Below, piece by piece: positions 10,545-22,779 of a DNA stretch of 64,000 bases. Position 1 is the stretch's first letter. Each line of letters starts with the position of its first letter. Source of the stretch: Litsea cubeba (taxonomy: Eukaryota > Streptophyta > Magnoliopsida > Laurales > Lauraceae); assembly GCA_012931725.1 (NCBI GenBank), contig CM022950.1, positions 57,202,663 to 57,266,662 of the forward strand, written 5' to 3'. The notes under the pieces were generated by a model that had not been told where the DNA came from, did no database searches, and saw only the letters and a program-made list of their open reading frames with translations. Both the position numbers and the translations under genes were made by a program.

Positions 10545-12275
10545 TGGGCCTGTTTGGATAGCCAAGTAATGGAATGAAGTGAAGCTAAATGAGCCACAAC
10601 ATTATAAAATTTCAACTCATTGCTGTTTGGATCGGCCTGGTCCGACAGAGGAAGTAGTCTTGTCGGCCCACGTGGATCCCATTCCACTTAAACCCAAAAC
10701 ACTTCGGTTCCCCTGGGTAAAATCGGATTCTACTCCTCTCCTCTCCTCTCGGTTCTACTCCTGCAAACATCTCGATCTCGGTCTAGGGTTTGCCGATTCA
10801 TCTCGATCCACAGCTTCAGCTTCAGGTGAGTTTGTCTTTTGGAATGCATCTCCATCTCTCTTTCCTCATGTGAATTTGTCTTTTGGAATGCATCAATTCT
10901 CATTGCCAAGTACTATCTATAATCTATGCTATTGCCTTTCTCTCCAATCTAATCTCATCTCCATCCTTTCCAATTTTTCTTCGAAAAGATGATGTTTTTC
11001 CATGGAATCCTCAAATGGCTAACTGTTGGGTTTCTTTTTTTGCTAACCAGAAATCCTCTTGATTGTGCTTTTCTTGGAAAAGCCAGAAAAATTGGGGTCT
11101 TTTGAATCGTTTGGGTGGATTTCAATCTGGGTTTTCTTTTTGGGGGAGAATATTTTCCGCACTTGGGATGCTTTTGTCGCACTGGGTTTCCAGTTTGGGG
11201 TGTGTCGGTTCTTTTCAGAGCATTGCTTCTCCCCAATCACGAAAAATCAAGAAATCTTGGGCTTTTAGTGGGTTTTTCGATCTCATTATTTGGTGGGTTT
11301 CAATTTAGGGATTCTGTTAACAATCCTTGTTGGTTTTGGGGTTTGCAATATGCCTCTGAATTGATTATTAGTCCCCATGAATTGGCTGTATTTGTAAGTC
11401 TTTACTTTGTCCCTTTTTTTTGAAAAAGTTCTCTCCTTTGTTGTTGTGATGCCTGGATTTTGGGCTTTGTTTTTGGGATTGTTAGGTGGAAAGAATGATG
11501 TACAACTAGAAATGCATTTACCATGTGATTCTACTGTTTGTTTGGGATGAGCATTTAAAACATGTTGGGTGCGTCTGTTGAAATAGAGATGGCTAGAAGA
11601 ATGAGTTGGGTCATTGAAAGATGGGCCATACTTTAGAAATGGAACTCATAAAGCTATCTCCAGCTAGATTCGATTAGGCTTCTATAATGATGATGAGTTT
11701 GATGGTATATCTAAGTAATCTTTTTGAAATACTGTCAAGAGAAGCAAAGTTCCTGATTTAGTGATTTACTAGAACTTGTTTAAATTTTGGTCTAAGGAAG
11801 CTTTAGCTACAATGATACAATGTTGTCTTTTATGATCTTTAGAATGTCTTATATTTCCTTGAAAATTTTCAAAATTTTTGCTCTTGTAGTTGTTCAGGAT
11901 ATTCTTCTTGTCTTGTGTGGCTTCTTTTAATGAAATTTAAGTTACCTTTATAAAAACTAAGTTACATGCTTTAGAAGATGGTCTTTTATTTTCCTTTTTT
12001 GTGCAAAGTTTGCTGAGAGAGGAAGAAGAAACTATTTGAAGGAAAAAGAAGTCCCTACGGTTGTATGAGATTTGTTTGTGTTAGCATTGGATATGGAGCA
12101 TTTATGTTCTTAGATTTGTTTTGGTCATCTGTCCTCAAATTATCTTAGATAAACTGCATCAAGTTCATGAAAAAAAGAGGAGCCATTGACATTGGACAGC
12201 CATGCCATGCGGCCTTCTAATCTAATCTTATCAAACCGTCTCACAAAAGGAATCCTTACCAAACAAACCCGTAGA
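10545..12275. mobile_element. Possible TIR element with leader-like insert
   Basis: The left edge GGGCCTGTTTGGATAGCC and the right edge, read inversely, CGGGTTTGTTTGGTAAGG are weakly inverted. The left end also resembles the MITE ends at 18040-18360 (GCCTGTTTGGATAAATGAG inverted). Inside, 10720-10827 looks like a 5' leader: CTCCTCTC repeats, CTAGGGTTT, and CTTCAG|GTGAGTTTG as a donor, followed by T-rich intron-like DNA. No target duplication was found and no coding exon follows. It may be a transposon that acquired a gene's first exon, or a genuine untranslated exon. Confidence 0.3.
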
Positions 12276-14034
12276 GTGCAAGCTATATATCCACCAACTC
12301 TGTCGGCTCACTTCATTTGTTCAATTTGTTAAACTTGGCTAAGGTGTACTTCTGCTTGGCTCACTTGTCTCTTTTAGTATTGACAAAGAGGAAATACCAT
12401 TTCTATGGCTGAAATTTGGCCAGGCCAAGCTTTCATCTTATTCTAATTGTCAGGAAACATTCTCACTCTACCATCTCTCTTACCTTTCTCATATTTAGTT
12501 GTTCTCCATATCTTTGAGGTATGAATACTACTTTTATTAATAGACAGAGTCCAAGAATATGGTTAGCCCCACAAGCAGGCCAATTCCTTGGACATTGCAA
12601 CACCCTGACCAGAACATATTCATCATTATACCACAATCAATAAATGTATTTTTTCTCTCCCCAAAATAATCTGGTACTTACTTTAAAAATGGCCCCATTC
12701 ACACCAGTAAAAAAACACACACAGGTTTTCGATCTTGTCTTCTGTTGTTGTTGAAGATGTTAGGGTAATTGAAATGATGAAATGTTTCCGCAAATTTCGC
12801 TCTACGACATGTTGGAGGAAAAATCACATCTTTGATGTTTGTAAATATTTCTATTTGGGGTTGGATTGAATTGTGGTGGATGTTGGCTGGGTTTAAGGTT
12901 TGGGTCTGGTTTGGTAAGGGGAAAGGGGTATTGGGGTTTGGTTATTATTTGATGAGAGGGTTTGGATAAACAGACAAATCCATTTCCTGAGCATGAAAAA
13001 TTGAAAAGAGATTAAAGGGGTCCAAAGTCTTCAAATCAATCTTAACCGTTAATTGCATGTGCAATGGAAATAATCTAGCAGAAGATTGTGTTAAAAGGCA
13101 CTTGTCATTTTTGACAGATGAGCTTCATTCCATAACACAGAAGAGAGAGAGACAGAGGGAGAGAGGGAGAGTTTTTTTTGGTGATTTTCTAGTTGCAGAG
13201 CCCATGATTATCTCTTCTTTTTTTTGGGTTATTTCTTCCTATTTCAACTTTTTTTTTCTTATGAACAGGATGGGTAATTGGGTTTGAATTTGATTTTCTT
13301 TGTGATTATGTGTTTTGATTCTTGTAGTGATTATTGTTTTTTTCTTAAAAAATCTTTTCTTGCTGAAATTTAGTATGAACTGTTAATGTTTGGTCGGTTT
13401 TCTTTAGAGTTTTACTGAATTTTAGTCCTGTTCTTAATAGCCTTTGTGCTCTGTTTTTTTTTTTTTTTTTCTATCTTTCTAATAATCTTTTGGTACTGAA
13501 GTTTTAGAATGAACTGTTGGTTTTTGGTTGGGTTTTTAAGTCACTGTTGGTAATAGCTTTTGTGCTCTTTATCTTTTAAAATAATCTTTTGGTACTGAAA
13601 ATTTAGAATTGACTGTTCGGATTTGTGGTTGGATTTTTCTGTCCCTGTTATAGCTTTTGTGCTCTCATTCTATTTTTAAAGTTTTTCTTGGTACACTACA
13701 TGAGGTACAATATTGAAGTCAGTGATAGTTGGTATGCTATTTTTTTTTTCTTTTCTTTTCTTTTTGTTTCTTAATAAATTCAGTATGTAAGATGTTTTAC
13801 GTTCTTAGATTATATATTGTCATTACATCGTGTTCTTATTTCTAAATCCATACTATCAACTTTTCTTTACCTCTTAATACTGCTGTCCTTGAAACGCCAC
13901 CTGCTGCACCCTTTTCTCAGCCATAGATATTAAGGACTTAAACCCTCTCACCTCTTTCACACATTTACTGTGATTCCTTGTTGACCAATGTGGTTTTCAA
14001 GTCCTTTCCATCATCTTCTTTAGTATGTTAGGTA
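12276..14034. other. Gene-poor T-rich stretch
   Basis: Long T-runs (13440-13475, 13740-13765) and repeated phrases such as CTTTTGGTACTGAARTTTAGAAT with GTGCTCT, suggesting two to three decayed units around 13380-13660. I see no convincing exon, tRNA or element boundary. Confidence 0.4.
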
Positions 14035-15779
14035 GCGTTTGGTTCGCTGGAATGGTTGTAGGCGGGAATGGAATGGAAACCGGAATGAGGCAGGAACAGT
14101 CATTTTCATTCTAGTGTTTGGTACGCTGGAGGAATCAACCTACTGATTCATGTTCCTGCGTTTGGTACGCGGGAATGATACCCGGAATGGAATAAATTTT
14201 ACTTAAGTATGACCAAAATACCGTTGTTAGATGACACAATGAGAAGTTAGCCATTGCTTTTGGATTGATTAGCACCAGCACTGGAATTGTAATCCACATA
14301 GTGAAGAGTCTTAACTGTGGTCCCCAGACCATACTTCATTCATCATGAACCAAATTCAAAACCCAACCCATTGCTGATTTTTACACGTCAATATCTCGGC
14401 ATGAATGGTTGACCATGAATTGGTTCACAAAATTGATGTGAACCACATCTATTGAATGAACATTATTTCATCTTCATATTATATCAGACAGTTACATCAA
14501 GTAAGTAGAACAAACAACATGAAATTCATGTCAATTGTTTCAGATTCATGTCAATAAAACCCAGACCTTTTAGATGCATTACTCAAATAAGTTATATGAT
14601 AGTTTTGAGTTGCATGTACTCAAATAAGTTATATGATAGTTTGGAGTTGCATGTACTCAAATCTATTGGCACATGTTTAGTGAAAAACAGTAGGAAGAAG
14701 AAACAAAAACCCCAAAATACAAAAAAGATTAGATTTTTAATAAGACCCAGAAAGACCCAAAAAAGAAAGATTTCCATTAGACCAAAACCCAAAAGAGAAA
14801 GTTGTGTGTCAGGTGTGAAATTGGGATGTGGATTACAAATGTCTTAAAAAGTAGAGAGTGAAACTGGGATGTGCTTTTGAAATGTCTGTTCCTGTTGAAT
14901 GAACCACGCTACGCATTCGGAAACACTTTCCGCAAAATTTCTTTCTAATACGCAAACCCACTAACCCAGTAACGTCCAAACGCATTTCGTGCCTTGTGCC
15001 GTGGCCCGTGATGGGAACAAAGAAACATCTTTTAAAAACGATGCCAAGCCCATTTCCATCATCTGTCTAGTGTCTACTTTTATATTATTTTGCATTCTAC
15101 CCATGTATCATCGGTCGATTCTCTCTCTTTCTTTTTTTTTTTGGTTGTTTGCAACAATGAGCCTCGATGATGGTGGCTTCATCAGTTCTTCATTCCCTTT
15201 CCTTTTTTCCTGTTAATAATAAATGATTACAGTCGTAGGAAGAACCCATTCATACAAATAAAAGAATAACCCATTCATACAAATAAAAAACAAATAAGAA
15301 TGAAACCAGGCCTAGGCGCTACAATAGAGAGCAGTTGCAGAGCAGAAAAAAATGGGGAAAAACAATGGAAAAAGTAGAAGAAGAAAATGGGGAAAAACAA
15401 TGGAAGACGAAGAAGAAAATGTGTACCTGCAACCAGAGATGGTGTGGCTGGGACCTGGGCTCCGACTGGGCGTGGCACTGGCGACTGCTTTGCTGGACGG
15501 GAAAACGGAGAGGAGGAAGATGGAGATCGAGAGGAAGGGCTTTTCGTTTCGAGAGAAGGTTCTTTTCAGGTTAATATGGAAAAGGGTATTTTGGTCTAAT
15601 AAAAAATAGAAATGAATGGAATGGCCATTCCTTCCCATCCAAAATGGAACGGTCATTCCTCTATATAAGGGAATGAAATTCGGAGCTAATGGTCATTCGC
15701 CAATTTTTTGCGAACCAAATGCTGTAATGATCATTCATTTGGAATGATCATCCGACCTTCATTATAGCGAACCAAATGC
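14035..15779. mobile_element. TIR transposon, GCRTTTGGTTCGCT family
   Basis: Termini GCGTTTGGTTCGCTGGAATG (left) and GCATTTGGTTCGCTATAATG (right, opposite strand) are inverted over about 20 bp with two mismatches. GGAATG words and further internal copies of GTTTGGTACGC (near 14115 and 14160) and GCGAACCAAATGC (15708-15720) show repeated terminal motifs or nested copies. The element is about 1.74 kb with no transposase frame. The flanks (GGTA / ACAG) give no clean target duplication, so the superfamily is unresolved (PIF/Harbinger-like or hAT-like). Confidence 0.6.
14580..14662. repeat. 37-bp tandem repeat (2.2 copies)
   Basis: TACTCAAATAAGTTATATGA repeats with period 37 (14581 and 14618, partial at 14655). 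Units differ by TTTTGAG versus TTTGGAG. Inside the TIR element. Confidence 0.85.
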
Positions 15780-15852
15780 ACAGATATAAATGAATTATGC
15801 ATTCACATACCTCTACAAAGATGTAATTAATTATAAGGTGGTGTTGTCTAAC

Positions 15853-17047
15853 AGGGAGATAACTTGAGGCAGCAGACCCTTCATCGAATTAATCAGATTC
15901 ACACCATGCGCCAGGCTGGTAAGCAAACCTTCCCTATTTCTTTTTTTTGAAAAATGTTTTCTCTGAGCATTGTGAAATTTTAATGTCTGCTTACCTGATT
16001 GATACTGAATTCCCAAAATTCCCTAAGCAGTGAAAGATCCAAGTGTTGATCTATCGAAAGGGGTAAGAGTGAAAGATCCAAGTGTTGATCCGTAAGGGAC
16101 CGTCAAAGGAATCTTTCCTTTGATAGTAAATGATTGGCCACTGGCACTCCTTAAAATTAAATCCTAGGAATTTGAGCTAATGCTCCACTTTCACCCCTCA
16201 AGTACCCCTTTGATAAAGGAATTAAGCAAATGGAGTTTAGTTCTCTTATAGCTTATTTATCAAGAAGAATTACTGGTTATGCACTTCAAGACATTTATCA
16301 TGTTTAATCCAATGAGCCACACCTTGAATCAGAGGTCCGATAGGAATTTCCTATCCATTGGCAATCTTTCGTTACCTACTATAGACTAATGGTATGAATG
16401 GGTTCATCGCAGCTGTGAACCAGCAGTGTATGCATGGTCTAATGGTAATATTGGAGGCAGAGCATGTTAATGTCGAGTTGATTATTTAATCTAGGTTTTT
16501 CATCCATATTTATAAGTGATTAAATGTTTCCTTATCCAATCCCAACTGACTGATAGATTCTCTACATCCTCATGGGATTAGACTCTTAAATCATCTCAAA
16601 CACGAGGATGAGATTGTGATTTTATGAGTTTTAGTGGGATGCACAACTGCACAAGCCACATGTCTAACATAGACCCTTGTGTTAGATTTTCCATCAAGGA
16701 AAACTTTGTGCATCTAAAAAACTTTCCACAAATCATGGACCTCATTCATTGAGTAGATAAAAAATTCATCTCCGTTTTTTTATATAAAATTAATTACAAA
16801 ATGGTGGGAAGTAGGAAGAGATCAAATCTTGATTGTAGTATGGTCCTACAAATAGATAACATTGCCAACTACCATTGCAGGAAATAATGACAGAGAAGAG
16901 GGTTGAAGTTGTTCCACCGACACACTCTAATTCGTCATGGCAAATGCATCATGACTCTACTACAATGCCACTATTCTCTTCTGCAGCATCATCAGGATTC
17001 TCAACCACAACTTCAACATCAGCTGCCCATCCTTTGCCACCATTTTA
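15853..17047 (+). pseudogene. Exon scraps resembling a TGA-type bZIP (DOG1 domain)
   Basis: After an acceptor (CTAACAG), about 15854-15918 reads GDNLRQQTLHRINQIHTMRQA and then meets the donor GTAAGC. The DNLRQQTL..H.I...RQ pattern is the start of the last DOG1-domain exon in TGA bZIP factors, and in those genes an intron also precedes it. The family continuation (ALLAI, YFSRLRALSSLW) is missing. After another acceptor (TTGCAG, 16880), 16881-17047 is open with a Ser/Thr-rich sequence ending SAAHPLPPF and stop, but the joint is out of frame and the sequence is not TGA-like. The first scrap is a moderate match. Linking the two is conjecture. Confidence 0.35.
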
Positions 17048-18039
17048 ACAGCCACCCCAATCTCCATCTCCCCCTCAATACTATTACAGGAGCTGAATTT
17101 TATTTTTATTATTTTTGTGTTTTTTTTTTTTTTTTTGTCAAAACAGGAGCCAAAAACTCAGTTTCTTAGACATGCATACATAAAGTGAGCATACTTGGAT
17201 TTATATTTCTAAGCACATACTCTGTTAAATCACATTTATATGTGAATATGTGTGTATGTAATAATGTCTACACATCTACTCTCTTTGTAGGGATGTACAA
17301 AAGTGTTTTTTTGGATGGGATGATATTTCAGGTTGGCTTGAGGGAACTAACATGTGCTCTCTGAAGAAACCGGGGCCTGCTTTCATGTGTTTCTGTGAAA
17401 CATGTATATACCTCGGCCTTGCTTTAGCTATTTACCATGTTATGGCTTATGGGTGTGAAATCACAGAGGCATAAAAGCTGATTATATATATACTACCCTG
17501 CTCTTCCAGAGAAAAAGGCTACCGAGGCTTTGGAAGTGCACATAGGCCATTATAAATTATGTCTCATCTCCCTGAGCCTTTTTTTACTTTTCTATAGGCT
17601 TCCAGCTGGGACTGATCACTATCCAACTTTTGTTCTTTTGGGGCTTTCATTGGCCAAGTCACTAACCTCTCCCAAAAAAATAATTGAATTATCTTCTGTG
17701 GGACTCATGATCATTCTAACATGGCCGTGGCCTAATTAGACTTGTGTGAGCACCGTTAGATCAGATTATGCTTATTGACACTATTAGTTGCTTTTGCCAT
17801 TAAATTGGTATATAAATCATCTTACCAAGGTTTCTTACCAGATCAGTAGTGCCCAATTGATTATGACCTGTGTGTTTTCTTGTGTGAATAATGGATTGTA
17901 GCCTTTGATGCCAATTGATCCCAAGTGAACCCTGTTTTAATATTATATAGGATCTGTTGAAACGATCCCAGGAAGTGTTCAGAGAGAGAATAGAAGAGAG
18001 AGCTTGTTTTTCTCTATGTTCCCATTTTTACTTTACTCA
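17048..18039. other. Gene-free stretch
   Basis: T-run at about 17116-17135, otherwise ordinary AT-rich DNA. I see no supported exon or element. Confidence 0.45.
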
Positions 18040-18360
18040 TAGGTATCCAAACACATACAAAGTATTTTAGATTTCACTTTACACAAAGCAACCAACCAGA
18101 GTGAAGTGAAGTTAATTTAATTAACTTCAACCCACTTCAACCCACTTCACTTTTCATGTAAAATTTACTCCACTCCTCATTTATCCAAACAGGCTCTAAT
18201 TAAATACTTATATTCCATTGAGTAAAAGTGGATTCTATTCCAAACCTTAACTTCAAAATAAGCATCCAAATAGAGTGAAGTGAAGTACTCTACTTTAACT
18301 TCAACCTACTTTTCTTCCACCCCACTTTATTTTACTCTACTCCTCATTTATCCAAATGTA
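18040..18360. mobile_element. MITE cluster with hairpin core
   Basis: TTTACTCYACTCCTCATTTA followed by TCCAAA occurs at about 18165 and 18333. GTATCCAAACACATAC and GCATCCAAATAGAGTGAAG form opposing ends. A near-perfect inverted core, GAAGTTAATTTAATTAACTTC, lies near 18108-18128. AGTGAAGTGAAG words recur and also occur near 10575. This looks like two related foldback MITE copies side by side. No coding content. Confidence 0.55.
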
Positions 18361-20104
18361 TCTAGAGACATTTGGGTGGCCTAGCTGACTAGCTCTATAT
18401 ATCTTGCCTCCTTCAATTGTTTTCCCATTACTTTGTTATTTCAACTTGGATTCTCGACTCATTTGCTATGATATCCGGATGCACATCTTATTCTGTCTTA
18501 TTGCATCTTATAATTCATTTTTTATCTGTCAAATTTATTTCTGATGTAGTTAAGATTTTAAGGATCATGTACCTGGGCATCCTAAGCTCGCTAGATTTGT
18601 TGAAAAGTAAAAAAGTTAATACACAACTCCTATAGTGATTATTTTCGGTATTATGGGTGAAAATAGTTGCCTAGTTATTCTACAGGATAGTTAAAGAAGA
18701 GGTATATGATAAAGAAGTTTAGGAAAGTTAAAAAAAAATAAAACTAAAAAGAGAGATGAAAGTAGAGTGGCTAAGAGCATTCCGTTTCCTTGCCGTACTA
18801 TAAATAGGGTTGCAAATGAGACGGTTCTTACTCAAAACCTATGTTGTTAGTTCTAGACCGTTTTGATATGAGGACTTGAATCCGGTTCCAGAACTAGGTC
18901 CAACTAGAGTACTTTGATCTACTACCAAAATAGGTTCTAACTTTTTTTCATTTATTTTATTTTTTATTTTTTCTTAAAACAAAGATTCGACTCAACTTAT
19001 AGACGATTAAAAAAAAAAAAAAAAGAAGCAAACCTCACACCAAAGAAGCCTTTCCGCCTAAAAAAACCTTTTTCTTTTACCTTTTTTTTTTAGGGTCGAC
19101 GTAGACCCTCAATATGTCGACCCTCTGCTGCATCCTTTAAAACGTGAAAAGCCCTTTTTTTTTTTCCTTATCTTCCTGCTCCCCTCTTCTCCAAAGGTTG
19201 GTGAACTTCTGCAAGAAATGATCAGATAAGAATGTGGCCATTGCTAGGTCATATTAATTTCGAGAGTTTTTTCATTTCTACGATTTATTTACAAGTTATT
19301 TAGAAGGGCAGTCCTATGGATTCCAACTTTTCTTCCATTCAGGATCTTCCATTAATCCAAACAGCCTCCAAGTAGGTAAAGTTATAGTTCCAAATTAAAA
19401 AAAAAACGGTTTATATGAAGTATTCAAGTGATATTTAAAAAAAAAAAACACACAAAGAATTTATAACATCTGGACACTAACCCTTTATCATGACACCCAT
19501 CATTTATTAGCTATGACCCAGAAGACCCATCCATTCTGATTTTATCAACAAACTATAGTTTAGATTGGTATGAAAGGGAAACTTTTGTACCATATTGCAT
19601 AAAATTAAAAGATACGGCAAAATCACATAAATTTTGGTTATTTTGTCATTTCCCCTAACTTGGAGAATGTCTGAAAAAAAAAAAAAAAGAGTTTTTGGGG
19701 ACCGGAGGAAAAAGTTATAGTATAATAATTACTTTTATTTGGTTTTAAAAAGTAATTCACTATTTAATAAATAAATTATATTATAGACTTAAAATAGTGC
19801 ATGTTTATGTAAGAATATGCCCCATGAAAAATATTGCTAAAATCTATACAAAGATTTGGTTACATAGAATAATTAGGAATTAGTTCATAATAAACAACAA
19901 TAATAAATAAAAGAAAAGAGACTGGGGTTTGTCCATAAATTTGCACTTTGCATCATGTGTGGGGCCAAGGATCATTGACATGGGGCTGGGGTTTGTACAA
20001 AAACCAAAAGGGACCATAGACTCCCATTTGGCACTTTACTTGATTAGTAAAAGTCAAGTAAAGCCTCCATTTTTCAGACAAGTGATCACATCAATAACAC
20101 TTTA
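18361..20104. other. Gene-free stretch
   Basis: AT-rich with several A/T runs (19008-19024, 19082-19092, 19438-19448, 19674-19688). TAGGGTTGCAAATGAGACGG near 18808 looks like a hAT terminus, but I could not pair it. No exons seen. Confidence 0.4.
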
Positions 20105-20310
20105 ATTCAAAATTCCTACCATTTAAAAAAAAAAAAAAGAAGTTAAGAAGCAACCTCATTTCTCCATTAAAAGACAAAAAAGCTTCAATTTTCTATACAA
20201 AAAGTCAAAAAGATTCCATACCAAACAACTAAAAATAAAATATCATTATAACCCCATTATAATTTATTCTCTCTTGATTTTATGCTTTACTGCACTTTAT
20301 TTTAAATGTA
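20105..20310. repeat. Dispersed repeat, copy 1
   Basis: Shares an ordered set of words with 52570-52780: CAACCTCATTTCTC/AACCTCATTTCTC, AAAAAAGCT, AAAAAGTCAAAAA, CATACCAAA, ACTAAAAATAAAATA, then TTATTCTCTCTTGATTT and ATGCTTTAC. Non-coding; element class unknown. Confidence 0.65.
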
Positions 20311-20394
20311 AAATCACCAGAGGGCCCCTCCTAAAGGAAAAAGAAAATCTAGTTAAGAAAATCATTGTCAAGGTGGGATACGTTTATATTAGAA

Positions 20395-21178
20395 CTAGCA
20401 CCAAACGCCCGTGCTAAGCCCGGGCCAAAAGTAAAAATATATTAGAAATTTAAGAATTATTTTAAAATATTATTAAGATAAAATAAGTCTAAAAGAAAGA
20501 AATTTATTATATTTGAATATTAGAATCTTTTAACATGTAATGAAAATAAATATAAAATGAGAAGTAAACTTACATAACATAACGCCCTCTTGAATTTAAA
20601 GGCAGTGACCATTACACAAGATATGCCCATATCCAAATATCTAAAGGTGTGTCCAATTGAATATTTAGTCACTAGGCCCTTGTTGATGTGGTGTTCTAAG
20701 GAGCATTGGTGGGGTCACATGATGTAATATTTAAAAGTGAGCATCTTATCCTAATTCATTAAGGTGCATCATGATGTGTTTAAAGGTGGCCTTGTTTGTC
20801 TGGTCTTTAACTTGAAAGAAATGTCCCACGGTATTATCAGCTTCTTGGTAGAAGTGGACAAAGGATAGGTGTGATAAGGATATCTTTATAAAAAAATTTT
20901 GAATGAAATGGAGAGATTTAGGGAGGTGATTTGGAAAAGATAATTGAAATGGAGATTTAGGGAGGAGATTTGTTTTAGATGAGTGTGGTGGCCCACTTTT
21001 TCTTATATATTTTTTTGAAAGGAGAGACTTTTTAGGGATGACGTGACACCCCTCACAGCCCACCTCTCACACCCAAAGCTCTGTGTGATTTTATAAGTAT
21101 TTTTTCTGAAAGGAGAGACTTTTTAGGGATGAGGTGGCACCCCTCACAGACCACCTCCCCCTTTGCTTTAATATATAT
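20395..21178 (-). mobile_element. Helitron copy A (minus strand), composite
   Basis: On the minus strand it ends in GCCCGGGCTTAGCACGGGCG, a GC-rich hairpin, followed about 10 nt later by CTAGT, which is the Helitron 3' end. The 5' part on the same strand reads AGGGGTG, CACGTCATCCCTAAAAAG and TCTCTCC, characteristic of this family. Such a 5' block occurs twice, ending near 21068 and near 21178, so a fragment of another copy is joined here. No helicase or Rep frame; non-autonomous. Confidence 0.75.
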
Positions 21179-21192
21179 AATAATAATAATAA

Positions 21193-21297
21193 AGTGGTTT
21201 ATAAATCTAATCCATAGTGTTTCCTAATTCAATTAGGAAAGGGACCCTATAAGTCAATTTGAAACCTCCCCACTCGTTCCTCACGCCCTATAAAAAA
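21193..21297. repeat. Direct repeat flanking the Helitron cluster (copy 1)
   Basis: Nearly identical to 26050-26150, from GTGGTTTATAAATCTAATCC through CACGCCCTATAAAAA. Together with the preceding 5' Helitron block (from about 21074, matching about 25924), the duplicated unit is roughly 220-230 bp, separated by about 4.86 kb. Confidence 0.9.
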
Positions 21298-21329
21298 AGT
21301 CAATTTGCTTTAATATATATATATATATA

Positions 21330-22779
21330 TTAGCAACAAATGCACGTGCTAAGCCCGGGCAAAAAATCAAAATATATTAAAATTTAAGAATTCATTTGAA
21401 ATATTGTTAAGATAAAATAAATAAAAAATAAGTTTTTTTTATTATCTTTGAATAATAAAAAAGTTTCTATGTATGAAAAGAAATATAAAATAAAGTAAAT
21501 TTACATAACACGATGACCCCTTGAATTTAAAGGCATTGACCATTACGACCATCTCATTTACGGGTATATTATACCATTGATGATTGAGAATATAAGAAAA
21601 GAAAACAAATCGAATGGATCTACATCTACTAAAAAGAACCAAAAGAAAGTGATAAAAAGATTAATGTGTTTGATCCATCAGTGGGGGCTACCATTGAATG
21701 TTTTTAACATATGGGACCCACTGATGGCTCTGCATCCAAAGAAGAAAAAAGGGAAGATAAGAAGAAAGGAAATGGAAATCAACTAATTTCATCCTCAATG
21801 GGCCACACACCACATCTGGATTATGGTGATAGAACAATTGGCCCCCACAGTTGATTGATAGTATAAGAAAAAATTTGAAAGAGAGGGGGGCGAACAAGTG
21901 TGAGAGAAGAAAAAAAAACATAAAAGATGTACATTGCATGGGATGAGTGTACGTGGATATAGATATGAGTCATCATAGTATGTTTCAAATAGTTCTAATT
22001 CATGTGCACACAAATGACATCCTAACAATTATCAAAGAAATTAAGCTTGTGTATGAACCAATCCAGTCTGGTTGCACACTACGAATACATATTGACCTAG
22101 AAAACTAATATCTATGCATAATACATGAGTGGGTCCCACTGCAGAAATAAGTTAAATGTGTGGGGCCCACTAATTGATTTGCATCCATTAAGAAACCAGA
22201 CAACAGGGCTTGCCTCCCTCCATCGGTGGGGCCCACTCTTGGAAAAAAGAGGTTAAGAGAAGGCCATTGGGATTTCATCTAATACTGGAGTCCAATCTTG
22301 AAATATATTTAATACGAACTGATGCCCACTACTGGAACCATCCATTTGGGAAAAAAAACTGAAAGGAGAGTAAAGGAGCTATATTAATCCATAAATGGGT
22401 CCCACTGCAGAAATAAGTTAAATGTGCGGGGCCCATTAATTGATTTGCATCCATTAAGAAACCAGACAACGACCAACAGCCTTGCCTCCCTCCATCAGTG
22501 GGGCCCACTCTTAGAAAAAAGGGGTTAAGAGAAGGCCATTGGGATTTCATTCAATACGGTAGTCCAATCTTGAAATATATTTAATGCGAACTGGTGCCCA
22601 CTACTAGAACCATCCATTTGAGGAAAAAATTTGAAAGGAAGGTAAAGGAGCAACGGCTTGGATTTAAATTCATTGGTAGGGCCCACAAAATATATTTAAC
22701 ATGGGACCCATTAATGATTGAAGATCTAAGGAAAAGAAAACAAACAGACAGCCCACATCTCCTTTTGCTTTAATATATA
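21330..22779 (-). mobile_element. Helitron copy B (minus strand)
   Basis: 3' end on the minus strand: a GCCCGGGCTTAGCACGTGC hairpin with weakened pairing, then CTAAT. The 5' end at the right is TATATTAAAGCAAAAGGAG and directly abuts the CTAG of copy C. The interior contains the 260-bp tandem duplication 22127-22625 and only short chance frames. Confidence 0.7.
22127..22625. repeat. Tandem duplication, about 260 bp, inside Helitron B
   Basis: Units start at GTGGGTCCCACTGCAGAAAT near 22130 and ATGGGTCCCACTGCAGAAAT near 22395. They run in parallel through AATTGATTTGCATCCATTAA and AGGCCATTGGGATTTCATYY to CCCACTAC and CCATCCATTTG. The units differ by point changes and by an 8-bp insert (GACCAACA) in the second. 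Confidence 0.9.

Noticed and set aside
15335..15609. Charged plus-strand ORFs (GKNNGKSRRRK..)
   Set aside because: Repeated AATGGGGAAAAACAATGGA-like purine DNA inside the TIR element, with three overlapping frames of equal length and no homology signal.
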